Below, one piece after another: positions 1 to 8,013 of a DNA stretch of 39,823 nucleotides. Every line of letters begins with the position of its first letter. The first letter of the stretch is position 1. Made by a program: the position numbers and the translations under genes. The notes under the pieces are model-generated. The model searched no databases. It was not told the DNA's origin and saw only the letters and a list, made by a program, of their open reading frames with translations. The DNA is from Lentzea aerocolonigenes (GTDB taxonomy: Bacteria; Actinomycetota; Actinomycetes; Mycobacteriales; Pseudonocardiaceae), in assembly GCF_000955955.1 (NCBI RefSeq), contig NZ_JYJG01000155.1, forward strand, positions 1-39,823, in the 5' to 3' direction.

Positions 1-981
1 CACCGTCGCGGCGCCGAGGTCGAGCGGCACGATCGTCTTGGTGACGCGGATGTTCGGGCTCGCGTAGGTGGTGAGCGTCCAGTTCGCGACGGACTCGGAC
101 CAGTTGCCGCCCAGGCCGCGGCTGGTCACGCCGTCGTTGACGATCGACGTGAGCTTGCCGTCCGCCGTGCAGGTCATCTGCAGGGTCTGCTTGGTCATCG
201 GCCGGTGGCCCGCCATCGCGAACACCTGCTCGCGGGTCAGCACCGCCTTGACCGGTCGGTTGAGTGCTCTCGATGCCGCGCACGCCAGCGGGACCTGCGC
301 CCAGTTGCCCCACTTGCCGCCGAACCCGCCGCCGACGTGCGGGCTGAGCACGTGGATCTTGGCCGCGTCGATGCCGAGCGTCTCGGACAGCCTGCGCTGC
401 ACCAGAAGCGCGCCCTGTGACACCGAGTAGACGGTCAGATGGTCGCCGTTCCACGTCGCCACGGTCGCGTGCGGTTCCATCGCGCAGTGGTGCTGGAACG
501 GGGTGGTGTAGCTCGCGGTGAACGTGATGTCGCCCAGGGCTTGGGTGCCCTTGACCTCTTCGACCTCCTCGATCTTCTGGAGGGTGAGGCCGGGGAACTC
601 GGTGACAGGCGGCTGCTGCTGATAGGTCGCGGTGATCAGGCCGGCGGCGTCACGGGCTTGTTCGTACGTCTCGGCTACGACGAACCCGATGGCCTGGCCG
701 AAGAAGCGGATCTCCTTGTCCTGCAACGGCGGGAACCGCTCGTCGTTCTGCTCCTGCACGTACGCGAAGAGCTTGAGCGGGTTGAACGGCGTGTACACGG
801 CCAGCACGCCAGGGGCCGCTTGCGCCGCACTCGTGTCCATCGAGGTGATCTGGCCACGGCCGATCGTGCTGGTGACGAGATAGCCGTAGGTGAGGCCGGG
901 GATCTTGGTGTCGGCGGCGTACGGCGCCGCGCCGGTGACCTTGATGCGACCGTCCACGCGGTCCACCGAGCGCCCGATCAT
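1..981 (-). CDS. Molybdopterin-binding large subunit of a xanthine dehydrogenase/aldehyde oxidoreductase-family enzyme (PaoC/YagR-like), 3' end cut by window
   Basis: The reading frame is open from the ATG at 981 to base 1 (327 codons), so the C-terminal half or more is missing. It starts M-I-G-R-S-V-D-R-V-D-G, the usual opening of the CoxL/XdhB-type large subunit. It also shows the glycine-rich HVGGGFGGKWG motif near residue 217, part of the molybdopterin-binding region. The family hydroxylates aldehydes or N-heterocycles using a Mo-molybdopterin cofactor. The ATG overlaps the stop of the FAD subunit in an ATGA arrangement, so the three subunit genes form one operon in Fe-S, FAD, Mo order. 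The substrate cannot be read from the sequence. The PaoC assignment rests mainly on the neighbouring subunits. Confidence 0.9.
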   Translation of the reverse strand, partial: MIGRSVDRVDGRIKVTGAAPYAADTKIPGLTYGYLVTSTIGRGQITSMDTSAAQAAPGVLAVYTPFNPLKLFAYVQEQNDERFPPLQDKEIRFFGQAIGFVVAETYEQARDAAGLITATYQQQPPVTEFPGLTLQKIEEVEEVKGTQALGDITFTASYTTPFQHHCAMEPHATVATWNGDHLTVYSVSQGALLVQRRLSETLGIDAAKIHVLSPHVGGGFGGKWGNWAQVPLACAASRALNRPVKAVLTREQVFAMAGHRPMTKQTLQMTCTADGKLTSIVNDGVTSRGLGGNWSESVANWTLTTYASPNIRVTKTIVPLDLGAATV

Positions 982-1955
982 CGCACACCTGCCGCGTCGA
1001 GCAGGGCGCGGACGATCGTGCGCTTCAGCAGGCTGGTCTTGAACGCGTTGTGCGCCAGCGGCCGTGCACCGTCCACAGCGGACTCGGCGGCGTCCGCGAA
1101 GGTGCGTTCCACGGCCACGCTGCCCTTCAACGCCTCTTCGACTTGGCGTAGACGCCACGGTTTGGTGCCCACTCCGCCCGCGGCGAGCCTGACGTCTTGG
1201 ATGACGCCTCTCTTGAGGTTGACCGCCGCTGCGACGGAGGTGAGCGCGAACTCGTAGGACTGCCGGTCGCGGATCTTCAGATAGGTGCTGTTCCGCGCCC
1301 AGGGGAGTGTCGGCACGACCACCTCGGCGATCAGTTCGCCCGGTCCGAGCACGTTCTCGCGTTCTGGTGTGCTGCCAGGGAGACGGTAGAAGTCTTCAAG
1401 AGGCACGGTCCGGTCGCCGTCCTTGTTCCTGAGCACCACCTGTGCCTCCAGCGCGACGAACGCCACCGCGACGTCGCTGGCGTGGGTCGCGGCGCACGAG
1501 TCGCTGGTGCCGAGGATGGCGTGACCGCGGTTGATCCCGGTCAGCGCAGGGCAACCGCTGCCCGGCAGGCGCTTGTTGCACGCCGACGTCACGTCGCGGA
1601 AGTAGTCGCAACGGGTGCGCTGCATCAGGTTTCCGCCGATGCTCGCCATGTTCCGCAGCTGGCCGGACGCGCTGAGCAGCAACGCTCGGGAGATCATCGG
1701 GTGCGTCGCGGTGACGACCGGATGCGCGGCCACGTCGCCCATCCGCTCCAGCGCGCCGATGTGGAGTGCGCCGGTGTGCAGCCGGATTCCCTTGAGCGGC
1801 AGGCCGTTGACGTCGATCACCCGGTCCGGCGTCATCACGTCGAGCTTCATCAGGTCGACCAGCGTGGTGCCGCCCGCGAGGAACGCGGAGCCGGGTTTCG
1901 CGAGCTTCAACGCGTCGGCGACGGACGACGGCGAGGCGTAGTCGAACGCGTGCAT
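978..1955 (-). CDS. FAD-binding subunit of molybdenum hydroxylase, PaoB/YagS-like
   Basis: This 325-aa protein is the CO dehydrogenase/xanthine dehydrogenase FAD-subunit type. The N-terminal FAD site includes FLAGGTTLVDLMK (residues 25-37) and the ASIGGNLMQRTRC segment (104-116). Four cysteines at 116, 126, 135 and 154 lie in an insert (TRCDYFRD, ACNKRLPGSGC, SDSCAATH). In E. coli PaoB a similar insert carries an extra [4Fe-4S] cluster, so this subunit probably carries one too (inference). It passes electrons between the [2Fe-2S] subunit and FAD. The start overlaps the stop of the Fe-S subunit by one base (TGATG), and its own stop overlaps the Mo-subunit start, so translation is coupled. Confidence 0.93.
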   Translation of the reverse strand: MHAFDYASPSSVADALKLAKPGSAFLAGGTTLVDLMKLDVMTPDRVIDVNGLPLKGIRLHTGALHIGALERMGDVAAHPVVTATHPMISRALLLSASGQLRNMASIGGNLMQRTRCDYFRDVTSACNKRLPGSGCPALTGINRGHAILGTSDSCAATHASDVAVAFVALEAQVVLRNKDGDRTVPLEDFYRLPGSTPERENVLGPGELIAEVVVPTLPWARNSTYLKIRDRQSYEFALTSVAAAVNLKRGVIQDVRLAAGGVGTKPWRLRQVEEALKGSVAVERTFADAAESAVDGARPLAHNAFKTSLLKRTIVRALLDAAGVR

Positions 1956-2536
1956 CAGCGCTCACCGCCCTTGGCCTGCTTGATCGCTTCCAGGATGTTC
2001 GGGTAGGCGCCGCAGCGGCAGATGTTGCCGGACATGGCTTCCCGGATCTGGTCGTCGGTGCGGACGGCCGGTTCCTCGACGATTTTGACCGCGGACATGA
2101 TCTGGCCGGACGTGCAGAACCCGCACTGGAAGCCGTCGTGGTCGATGAACGCCCGCTGCACCGGGTGCAGCTCGTCGCCGTCCGCGATGCCCTCGATCGT
2201 GGTGACTTCCTTGCCCTGCAAGGTCGCCGCCAGCGTCAGGCACGACAGCACCCGGCGGTCGTCCACGTGGACCGTGCACGCGCCGCACTGCCCGCGGTCG
2301 CAGCCCTTCTTGGTGCCGGTGAGCTGCAACCGTTCCCGCAATGCGTCGAGCAGCGTCACGCGGGGGTCGATGCTGAGCTTCCTGCGCTCGCCGTTGACCT
2401 TGAAGGCCACCTCGACGAGGCCGGCGCCTCCAGGTGGGCCGGCCGCCGCGATCGCCTCCACGGCGGGCGACGCCATCGCGACTCCGGCCGAGACCGCCGC
2501 CGCCTGGCCGAAGAACTGCCGCCTGCTGGTTGTCAT
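1955..2536 (-). CDS. [2Fe-2S] subunit of molybdenum hydroxylase with Tat signal, PaoA/YagT-like
   Basis: The start is the ATG at 2536, preceded by an AGGGGG ribosome-binding site, giving 193 aa. The open frame extends upstream but that part is non-coding in character. The N-terminus is MTTSRRQFFGQAA plus a hydrophobic stretch, a twin-arginine export signal, so the holoenzyme probably works outside the membrane. The first ferredoxin-type cluster is CDRGQCGACTVHVDDRRVLSC-like, with spacing Cx4Cx2Cx11C. The second is CGFC followed later by CRCGAY. Both are typical of the small subunit of xanthine dehydrogenase-family enzymes. It leads the operon with the FAD and Mo subunits. A link to steroid metabolism is not evident, since it lies outside the operator-controlled operons. 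Confidence 0.93.
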   Translation of the reverse strand: MTTSRRQFFGQAAAVSAGVAMASPAVEAIAAAGPPGGAGLVEVAFKVNGERRKLSIDPRVTLLDALRERLQLTGTKKGCDRGQCGACTVHVDDRRVLSCLTLAATLQGKEVTTIEGIADGDELHPVQRAFIDHDGFQCGFCTSGQIMSAVKIVEEPAVRTDDQIREAMSGNICRCGAYPNILEAIKQAKGGER

Positions 2537-2703
2537 GTGACCCCCTGTGCTCGGGGCCACACAAGCAGTATCGATCCGATGGGTCAATGCGCCAACATGC
2601 CGAATCTGGCTGGTAACCGGTTTCCCGGTACAAAGAGATCCGATGTTTCGCGGCGTTTTGCCGGGTTTGTCTTCTAGCGGGCGTTCACTGGGCTGAATCC
2701 TCG

Positions 2704-3108
2704 TCAGGTGCTGGTGACCGTCGTGCAGCTGACCTTCTGGCCGGGCGCGGCCGTCGCGCTCGCCAGCTCCTTCACCCCGTCGAGCAGGATGCGGCACGTC
2801 AGCACCTGGTCGCCGCCGGGCGTCGCGGTGATCTCCGCCTTCTCGCCGGCGTTGATGATCACCTCGGACGTGAACGGGGCGGCTGCCGCCTTGCTGATGA
2901 CGTGCGGCGACTCCTTCTTGTTGCGGTCGGGGTTCTCCGTGAACTCGACCTGCACGGGAGCCGCGGCGGCGGGCTGCGTCGTCACCTCGTAGGTGATCGC
3001 CCAGGCCTTGCCGATCAGCGTGTTCCAGCCGCCGAACTGGTTGACCAGGACGACGGTTCCGCCGCCGAGGACCACCAGCACACCGAGCACGACCGCGAGC
3101 GTCTTCAT
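2704..3108 (-). CDS. Small membrane-anchored protein, MmpS-like
   Basis: The gene encodes 134 aa from the ATG at 3108; an upstream in-frame ATG at 3144 would add 12 polar residues without a ribosome-binding site. The N-terminus MKTLAVVLGVLVVLGGGTVVLV is one transmembrane helix or uncleaved signal anchor. The rest is an extracytoplasmic domain with a YEVTTQ strand and two cysteines (TCRILLDG and VSCTTVT) near the C-terminus. The layout resembles MmpS-family accessory proteins of actinobacteria (short anchor, then a beta-rich domain with C-I-x-x-D-G). No MmpL transporter is next to it. It is downstream of kstR in the same direction, 189 bases away. The assignment is by pattern only. Confidence 0.55.
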   Translation of the reverse strand: MKTLAVVLGVLVVLGGGTVVLVNQFGGWNTLIGKAWAITYEVTTQPAAAAPVQVEFTENPDRNKKESPHVISKAAAAPFTSEVIINAGEKAEITATPGGDQVLTCRILLDGVKELASATAAPGQKVSCTTVTST

Positions 3109-3297
3109 AGGACAGACGGTATTGGGCCGGGCGTGCGCCTGCATCGTTCGGGGGAGTGACTGCGGGTCATCCCCAGGGCTGAACGCTCCCGCCGGAAGCG
3201 CGTCCGCAAGTTCGATGCCGGGCGAACAGGTTGGCGGTAGTTACAGGCGTTTCGATCATGAGTTGGTGGTACTTGCAGACGCCATCAGCGTGCGGGC

Positions 3298-3972
3298 TCA
3301 CTTGAGCAGCAGGCGGACCGTCAGTTCCAGGCGGTTCGCGACGTCGGTGGCGGTGGCGCGGCGAGTGACCCAGGCGACCAGGTTGGACAGCCACACGTCG
3401 CCGATCACGCGGGCGATGGCCTTCTGCTCGTCGGTCGGGTCCTCGTCGCTCATCGCGCGGGTGAACATGCTCTCCATCAGCCACGAGACCTTGTCGATCT
3501 CGGCGCCCGCGGAGGCGTCGGCGAAGGTGAACGCGCGCGTCATCGCCTCGGTGAGATGGGGGTTGCGCTGCAGGCCCCTGGTGATGCGGCCGAGGACGAA
3601 CAGCACGCGCTCGTAGGGGCTGTCGCCGGGGACCGTGGTGCGGTCCATCTTCTCCTGGGCGCGCTCGAGCTCGACTGCGAGGCTCGACACGAGCAGGTGG
3701 ACCTTCGAGGGGAAGTAGCGGTACAACGTGCCGAGCGCGACGTCCGCGCGGTCGGCCACGGCGCGCATCTGGACGGCGTCGAACCCGCCCTTGGACGCCA
3801 GCGCGATGGTCGCGTCGACGATCCGCTTGCGCCGCTCGCGCTGGGCCGCGGAGCTGAGCTCCTCGCCCGCCATGAGTGCGTCGGTGCGCGCCTTCGAAGG
3901 TGACACGGAGATGATCCTCCTGGAACGTGTTGCAGCAGCCCCTTCATCGTACTCGATCGGTTTGGCGGCCAT
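3298..3972 (-). CDS. kstR: KstR, TetR-family repressor of the cholesterol/steroid catabolic regulon
   Basis: This 224-aa TetR regulator closely matches mycobacterial KstR. The helix-turn-helix region contains AQRERRKRIVDAT, VQMRAVADRADVALGTLYRYF and PSKVHLLVS, and the C-terminus has IARVIGDVWLSNLVAWVTRR. KstR represses upper-pathway steroid genes and is released by steroid-CoA metabolites (known for the family). It is divergent from fadE34, with a canonical operator at 3989-4002 between them, so it probably autoregulates. About 33 residues precede the conserved core. The ATG at 3972 was kept because a -10-like TAATTC (3985-3990, minus strand) would give a nearly leaderless transcript. The ATG at 3873 is the alternative and has no ribosome-binding site. 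Confidence 0.95.
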   Translation of the reverse strand: MAAKPIEYDEGAAATRSRRIISVSPSKARTDALMAGEELSSAAQRERRKRIVDATIALASKGGFDAVQMRAVADRADVALGTLYRYFPSKVHLLVSSLAVELERAQEKMDRTTVPGDSPYERVLFVLGRITRGLQRNPHLTEAMTRAFTFADASAGAEIDKVSWLMESMFTRAMSDEDPTDEQKAIARVIGDVWLSNLVAWVTRRATATDVANRLELTVRLLLK

Positions 3973-3978
3973 GATCTG

Positions 3979-4006
3979 TTGCCGGAATTAGAACACGTTC
4001 TATAAA
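3979..4006 (+). promoter_or_regulatory. Putative fadE34 promoter
   Basis: TTGCCG (3979-3984) and TATAAA (4001-4006) are separated by 16 bases, a good match to a housekeeping sigma promoter. They stand 27 bases upstream of the fadE34 ATG. The KstR operator lies across the spacer and the first bases of the -10 box, so bound KstR would block polymerase. Inferred from sequence alone. Confidence 0.55.
3989..4002. promoter_or_regulatory. KstR operator (kstR/fadE34 divergent region)
   Basis: TAGAACACGTTCTA is a perfect 14-bp palindrome and fully matches the published KstR consensus TnnAACnnGTTnnA. It sits between the divergent kstR and fadE34 genes and overlaps the putative fadE34 -10 box. Confidence 0.92.
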
Positions 4007-4032
4007 CTCCTTCACGTATTGGAGGAGGCTGC

Positions 4033-5934
4033 ATGCCGATCGCCACGACCGGGGAACAACGCGCGTTGCGCGACAGTGTGGACGCGGCCAAGGGCGAGTG
4101 GGCTGACCTCGTCCGGGTCGGGTTCTTCGAGGTGACGCGGGAGGGCGGCACGGTCGCCGATCTCGCGGTGATGCTGGAACGGGCGGCGGAGAACCTCGTG
4201 CCGGGGCCGTTGCTGCCCACGGCGCTGGTGTCCGTGCTGGTGCCTGGCTTCGACGGGATCGCCGGGTTCGGGTTCTCGTCTCAACACGTGGTCGGAGCCG
4301 CTGAGGCGACGCATCTGCTGGTGCGAACGGACTCCTGGCAGCTCGTGCCCGCGTCCCAGGTTTCTGTCACGCCGCTCGACGCGGTGGACCTGTCGCGTTC
4401 GCTCGGGTCGGTGGTGGTCAACGAACCGGGACGGCAGCTCGACGACCCGACCGACCTCGCGATCACGCTGATGGCCGCCGAGGCGAGCGGGATCGCCGCG
4501 TGGTGCCTGAACACCGCTGTGGAGTACGCGAAACAACGGCAGCAGTTCGGGCGTGTCATCGGGTCGTTCCAGGCGATCAAGCACCTGTGCGTGGAGATGC
4601 TGTGCCGGGCCGAGCAGGCGAGTTCGGTCGCGTGGGACGCGGCGCGCGCGTTCGGTGAGGACGAACATCCGCTGGCCGCGGCGGTCGCGGGGGCGGTGGC
4701 GTTCGACGCGGCGGTCCGCAACGCCAAGGACTGCATCCAGGTGCTCGGCGGGATCGGCTTCACCTGGGAGCACGAGGCGCACCGCCATCTGCGGCGCGCG
4801 TTGTCGTTGCAGCAGCTCGCGGGTGGTGTTGGCAGGTGGCGCAGGCGGGTCGCGGAGCTGGCGACGGCCGGCGCGCGGCGGTCGCACTCCGTCGAGATCG
4901 AACGCGACGAGGACGTGCGGGCGTTCGCGGAGGAGATCGCCGGGCTGGAACCTCTGGAGCAGCGGAAACGCCTGGCGGACAGCGGATATCTGGTGCCGCA
5001 CTGGCCTCGGCCGTACGGACAGGACGCCTCGCCGGCCCGGGTTGCGGTGATCGACGACGAGTTCGCACGTGCCGGGGTGCGCCGGCCCGATCTGATCATC
5101 GGTGGCTGGGCCGGGCCGACGATTCTCCGGCACGGAACGCCTGAGCAGCAGGAACGGTTCGTGCGGCCGACGTTGAGCGGCGAGCTCACCTGGTGCCAGC
5201 TGTTCAGCGAGCCCGAGGCCGGGTCGGACCTGGCGTCGTTGCGCACCAAGGCTGTCCGCGTGGACGGCGGCTGGAAGCTGACCGGGCAGAAGGTGTGGAC
5301 GTCGCTCGCGCACCAGGCGGACTGGGCGATCTGCCTCGCTCGCACCGACACGACGGTCCCGAAGCACAAGGGCATCACGTACTTCCTGGTCGACATGAAG
5401 TCCGCCGGGGTGGACGTGCGGCCGCTGCGGGAGATCACGGGCGATGCGCGGTTCAACGAGGTGTTCCTCGACGACGTGTTCGTGCCGGACTCCTGCGTGG
5501 TCGGTGAGGTCGGCGACGGCTGGCGGCTGGCCAGGACGACCCTGGCCAACGAGCGCGTCGCGATGGGCTCTTCGCTGGGGGAGTCGCTGGAACGTGTTCT
5601 GCAGTCTCCGGCAGCTGCGGACCGTCCGGAACGCCTGGGTGAGCTGGTGGCGCAAGGGCTCGCGGTCGCGGCGCTGGACCTGCGGGCGAGCCTGCGCGTG
5701 CTGAGCGGGCAGGAACCGGGCGCGGAGTCGAGCGTGCGCAAGCTGGTCGGGGTGCGGCAGCGGCAGGACGTCGCGGAGTTCGCGGTCGAGCTGCTCGGAT
5801 CGGATGCCGCCGTGAACAACGAGCTGGTGCACGAGTTCCTGCTGACCCGGTGCCTGAGCATCGCGGGCGGCACGACGCAGGTGCTGATGAACCTCGCCGG
5901 AGAACGCATTCTCGGACTGCCGAGGGAGAGCTGA
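4033..5934 (+). CDS. fadE34: FadE34/ChsE3-type fused acyl-CoA dehydrogenase
   Basis: The protein has 633 aa and two acyl-CoA dehydrogenase halves in one chain. Residues about 1-285 are a degenerate half with YAKQRQQFGRVIGSFQAIKH and LGGIGFTWEHEAHRHLRR motifs. Residues about 290-633 are a full-looking half with FSEPEAGSDLASLRT, GQKVWTSLAHQADW, NEVFLDDVFVP and a C-terminal ERILGLPRES. Mycobacterial FadE34 (ChsE3) has this fused layout, is next to kstR, and dehydrogenates steroid-CoA side chains. This copy is shorter than the roughly 711-aa mycobacterial protein, mostly at the N-terminus. The ATG at 4033 follows a strong GGAGGAGG site at 4021. It leads the side-chain operon and ends in a TGATG overlap with fadE28. 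Confidence 0.93.
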   Translation: MPIATTGEQRALRDSVDAAKGEWADLVRVGFFEVTREGGTVADLAVMLERAAENLVPGPLLPTALVSVLVPGFDGIAGFGFSSQHVVGAAEATHLLVRTDSWQLVPASQVSVTPLDAVDLSRSLGSVVVNEPGRQLDDPTDLAITLMAAEASGIAAWCLNTAVEYAKQRQQFGRVIGSFQAIKHLCVEMLCRAEQASSVAWDAARAFGEDEHPLAAAVAGAVAFDAAVRNAKDCIQVLGGIGFTWEHEAHRHLRRALSLQQLAGGVGRWRRRVAELATAGARRSHSVEIERDEDVRAFAEEIAGLEPLEQRKRLADSGYLVPHWPRPYGQDASPARVAVIDDEFARAGVRRPDLIIGGWAGPTILRHGTPEQQERFVRPTLSGELTWCQLFSEPEAGSDLASLRTKAVRVDGGWKLTGQKVWTSLAHQADWAICLARTDTTVPKHKGITYFLVDMKSAGVDVRPLREITGDARFNEVFLDDVFVPDSCVVGEVGDGWRLARTTLANERVAMGSSLGESLERVLQSPAAADRPERLGELVAQGLAVAALDLRASLRVLSGQEPGAESSVRKLVGVRQRQDVAEFAVELLGSDAAVNNELVHEFLLTRCLSIAGGTTQVLMNLAGERILGLPRES

Positions 5935-6896
5935 TGGACTTCGAGCTCGACGACACCCAGCAGGAGATCGCCCGGCTGGCTGCGGACGTGCTGGGCAGGG
6001 AGAGCGACACGCCCTGGAAAGCCTTGGGAGAGGCGGGATTGCTGTCCCTCGCCGTTCCGGAACGGCTCGGTGGCGATGGGCTCGGCGTGCTGGAGACGGC
6101 CGTGTTGCTCACGGAGGTCGGGCGGCGGGCGGTGGACGTGCCGGCGCTCGCCACGCTGGCGTTGGGTGTGCTGCCGATCGTGAAGCACGGGACTCCCGAG
6201 CAGCAGGACGAGTTGCTGCCGCTGGTGAGTGAGCAGCACGGGGTGTTGACGGCCGCGTTGAGCGAGCCGTCGTCGCCGCTGCCCGCCTCGCCGAGCACGA
6301 CGGCAGGACCCGACGGGATCTTCGGCGTGAAGATCAACGTGCCGCACGCGGCCGAGGCGCAGCGGATGCTCGTGAGCACCGACACCGGGGTCTACGTGGT
6401 CGATCCAGCGCAACCGGGTGTGTCCACATCGGACGGAACCGTGCGGTTCGAAGGTGCGCGCGGCGACGAACTGCGAGGCGCGGCGGCGGACTTGCGCCGA
6501 TTCGCCCTGGCCGGGGCATGTGCGGTCGGTGACGGTGTCCTGGCCGGCGCGCTCGACCTGACCGTGAAGCATGTCGGTACACGCCACCAGTTCGGCAAGC
6601 CGCTGTCCACCTTCCAATCTGCTGCCTGCCAGGTCGCGGACGTCTACATCGCGTCCCGCACCCTCCACCTGGCGACGGTGACCGCCTGCTGGAACCTCGA
6701 CGACAACGACCTCGCCACCGCGGCCTACTGGCTGGCGGCCGAGGCGCTGCCCGCCGTCCACACGTGCCACCACCTGCACGGCGGCCTCGGCCTCGACATC
6801 ACGTATCCGATGCACCGCTACTACGGCATGGCCAAGGAGCTGACGCGGTTCGTCGGCGGAGTGGAGCACCGCTTGGGGGCCATCGATGTTCATTGA
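5934..6896 (+). CDS. fadE28: FadE28/ChsE1-type acyl-CoA dehydrogenase subunit
   Basis: This 320-aa acyl-CoA dehydrogenase begins MDFELDDTQQEIARLAAD and carries KHVGTRHQFGKPLSTFQS and HHLHGGLGLDITYPMHRYY motifs in its C-terminal helical domain. The middle domain is short, as in the alpha partner of the mycobacterial ChsE1-ChsE2 heterotetramer, which desaturates the three-carbon side chain of steroid-CoAs. The next gene encodes the partner, and the order fadE28-fadE29-chsH2-chsH1-ltp2 is that of the M. tuberculosis igr operon. The ATG at 5934 overlaps the fadE34 stop by one base. The end overlaps fadE29 by 11 bases, consistent with equimolar synthesis of the two subunits. Confidence 0.92.
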   Translation: MDFELDDTQQEIARLAADVLGRESDTPWKALGEAGLLSLAVPERLGGDGLGVLETAVLLTEVGRRAVDVPALATLALGVLPIVKHGTPEQQDELLPLVSEQHGVLTAALSEPSSPLPASPSTTAGPDGIFGVKINVPHAAEAQRMLVSTDTGVYVVDPAQPGVSTSDGTVRFEGARGDELRGAAADLRRFALAGACAVGDGVLAGALDLTVKHVGTRHQFGKPLSTFQSAACQVADVYIASRTLHLATVTACWNLDDNDLATAAYWLAAEALPAVHTCHHLHGGLGLDITYPMHRYYGMAKELTRFVGGVEHRLGAIDVH

Positions 6897-8013
6897 CCTC
6901 ACTTCCGGGCAACGCGCCTTGCGAGACGAGCTGCGCGAGTACTTCGCCGGTCTCATGTCCGATCACGAACGCGAGGCGATGCTCACCGAACGCCACGGCG
7001 AGGTCTACCGCGAGCTGGTGCGCAGGCTCGGGCGGGACGGCAGGCTCGGCGTCGGCTGGCCGCGGGAGTACGGCGGCAAGGGGTTCGGGCCGGTCGAGCA
7101 GCAGATCTTCGTCAACGAGGCCGCGCGGGCGGACGTGCCGCTGCCGTACGTGACGCTGCAGACGGTCGGGCCGACGTTGCAGGCGTTCGGAACGCAGGAG
7201 CAGAAGGACTTCTTCCTGCCGCGCATCCTCAGCGGCGACCTCCACTTCGCCATCGGCTACACCGAACCCGACGCGGGTACGGACCTGGCCTCGTTGCGCA
7301 CCAAGGCGATCCGGGAAGACGATCACTACATCGTCAACGGGCAGAAGACGTTCACGACCGGCGGACACGATGCGGACTACGTGTGGCTGGCGTGCCGCAC
7401 GGGTGCGCCGGACTCGCGGCACAAGGGCATCACGATCCTCATCGTCGACACTCGCGATCCCGGTTACTCGTGGACGCCGATCATCACGTGCGACGGCGCG
7501 CACCACGTCAACGCCACCTACTACAACGACGTGCGCGTGCCCGAGAACCGCAGGGTCGGCGAGGAGAACAAGGGCTGGCGGCTGATCACCACCCAGCTGA
7601 ACCACGAACGCGTGATGCTCGGCCCGTCCGGCCGGCTCGGCGCGCTCATCTCCCGGGTCCACGACTGGGCAGCTGGACGTCAGCTGCTCGACGAGCCGGA
7701 CGTGCGGCGCGCTCTTGCCGAGGCACGCGCGGTGCATCGGGTCAACGAACTGCTCAACTGGCAGGTCGCTTCGGGTGAGGTGGAGGTCGCGGACGCTTCG
7801 GCGACCAAGGTGTTCGCCGCGGACCGCACCCAGCGCGTCGGCCGAATCCTGGAGGAGCTGGTCGGACGGCACGGCGCCGGTACCGAGCTGGTCCGGTGGC
7901 TGGACGTGCAGGCGCGGCGGAACCTCGTGCTGACGTTCGGCGGGGGAGTGCAGGAGATCCAGCGCGAGCTGATCGCGAACATCGGGCTCGGACTACCACG
8001 GGTGGTGCGATGA
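6886..8013 (+). CDS. fadE29: FadE29/ChsE2-type acyl-CoA dehydrogenase subunit
   Basis: This is a full-length 375-aa acyl-CoA dehydrogenase. It shows GWPREYGGKGFGPVEQQIF, AIGYTEPDAGTDLASLRTKA, NGQKTFTTGGHDADY and the C-terminal GGVQEIQRELIANIGLGLPR. The family forms a heterotetramer with FadE28 and makes the 17(20)-unsaturated steroid-CoA from the three-carbon side chain. The FAD- and substrate-binding signatures are more complete here than in FadE28, so this is probably the main FAD-bearing chain (inference). The start lies inside the end of fadE28, and the stop forms an ATGA overlap with chsH2. Confidence 0.94.
   Translation: MFIDLTSGQRALRDELREYFAGLMSDHEREAMLTERHGEVYRELVRRLGRDGRLGVGWPREYGGKGFGPVEQQIFVNEAARADVPLPYVTLQTVGPTLQAFGTQEQKDFFLPRILSGDLHFAIGYTEPDAGTDLASLRTKAIREDDHYIVNGQKTFTTGGHDADYVWLACRTGAPDSRHKGITILIVDTRDPGYSWTPIITCDGAHHVNATYYNDVRVPENRRVGEENKGWRLITTQLNHERVMLGPSGRLGALISRVHDWAAGRQLLDEPDVRRALAEARAVHRVNELLNWQVASGEVEVADASATKVFAADRTQRVGRILEELVGRHGAGTELVRWLDVQARRNLVLTFGGGVQEIQRELIANIGLGLPRVVR

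Noticed and set aside
2613..2620. AACCGGTT core resembling a KstR half-consensus ahead of the molybdenum hydroxylase operon
   Set aside because: Outer T and A are missing and the eight-base core is common in such GC-rich DNA; no pathway link.
4012..6956. Very long minus-strand open frames (606 and 891 codons) opposite fadE34 and fadE28
   Set aside because: Arg/Pro/Ser-rich translations without any motif, a typical high-GC shadow of the real plus-strand genes.
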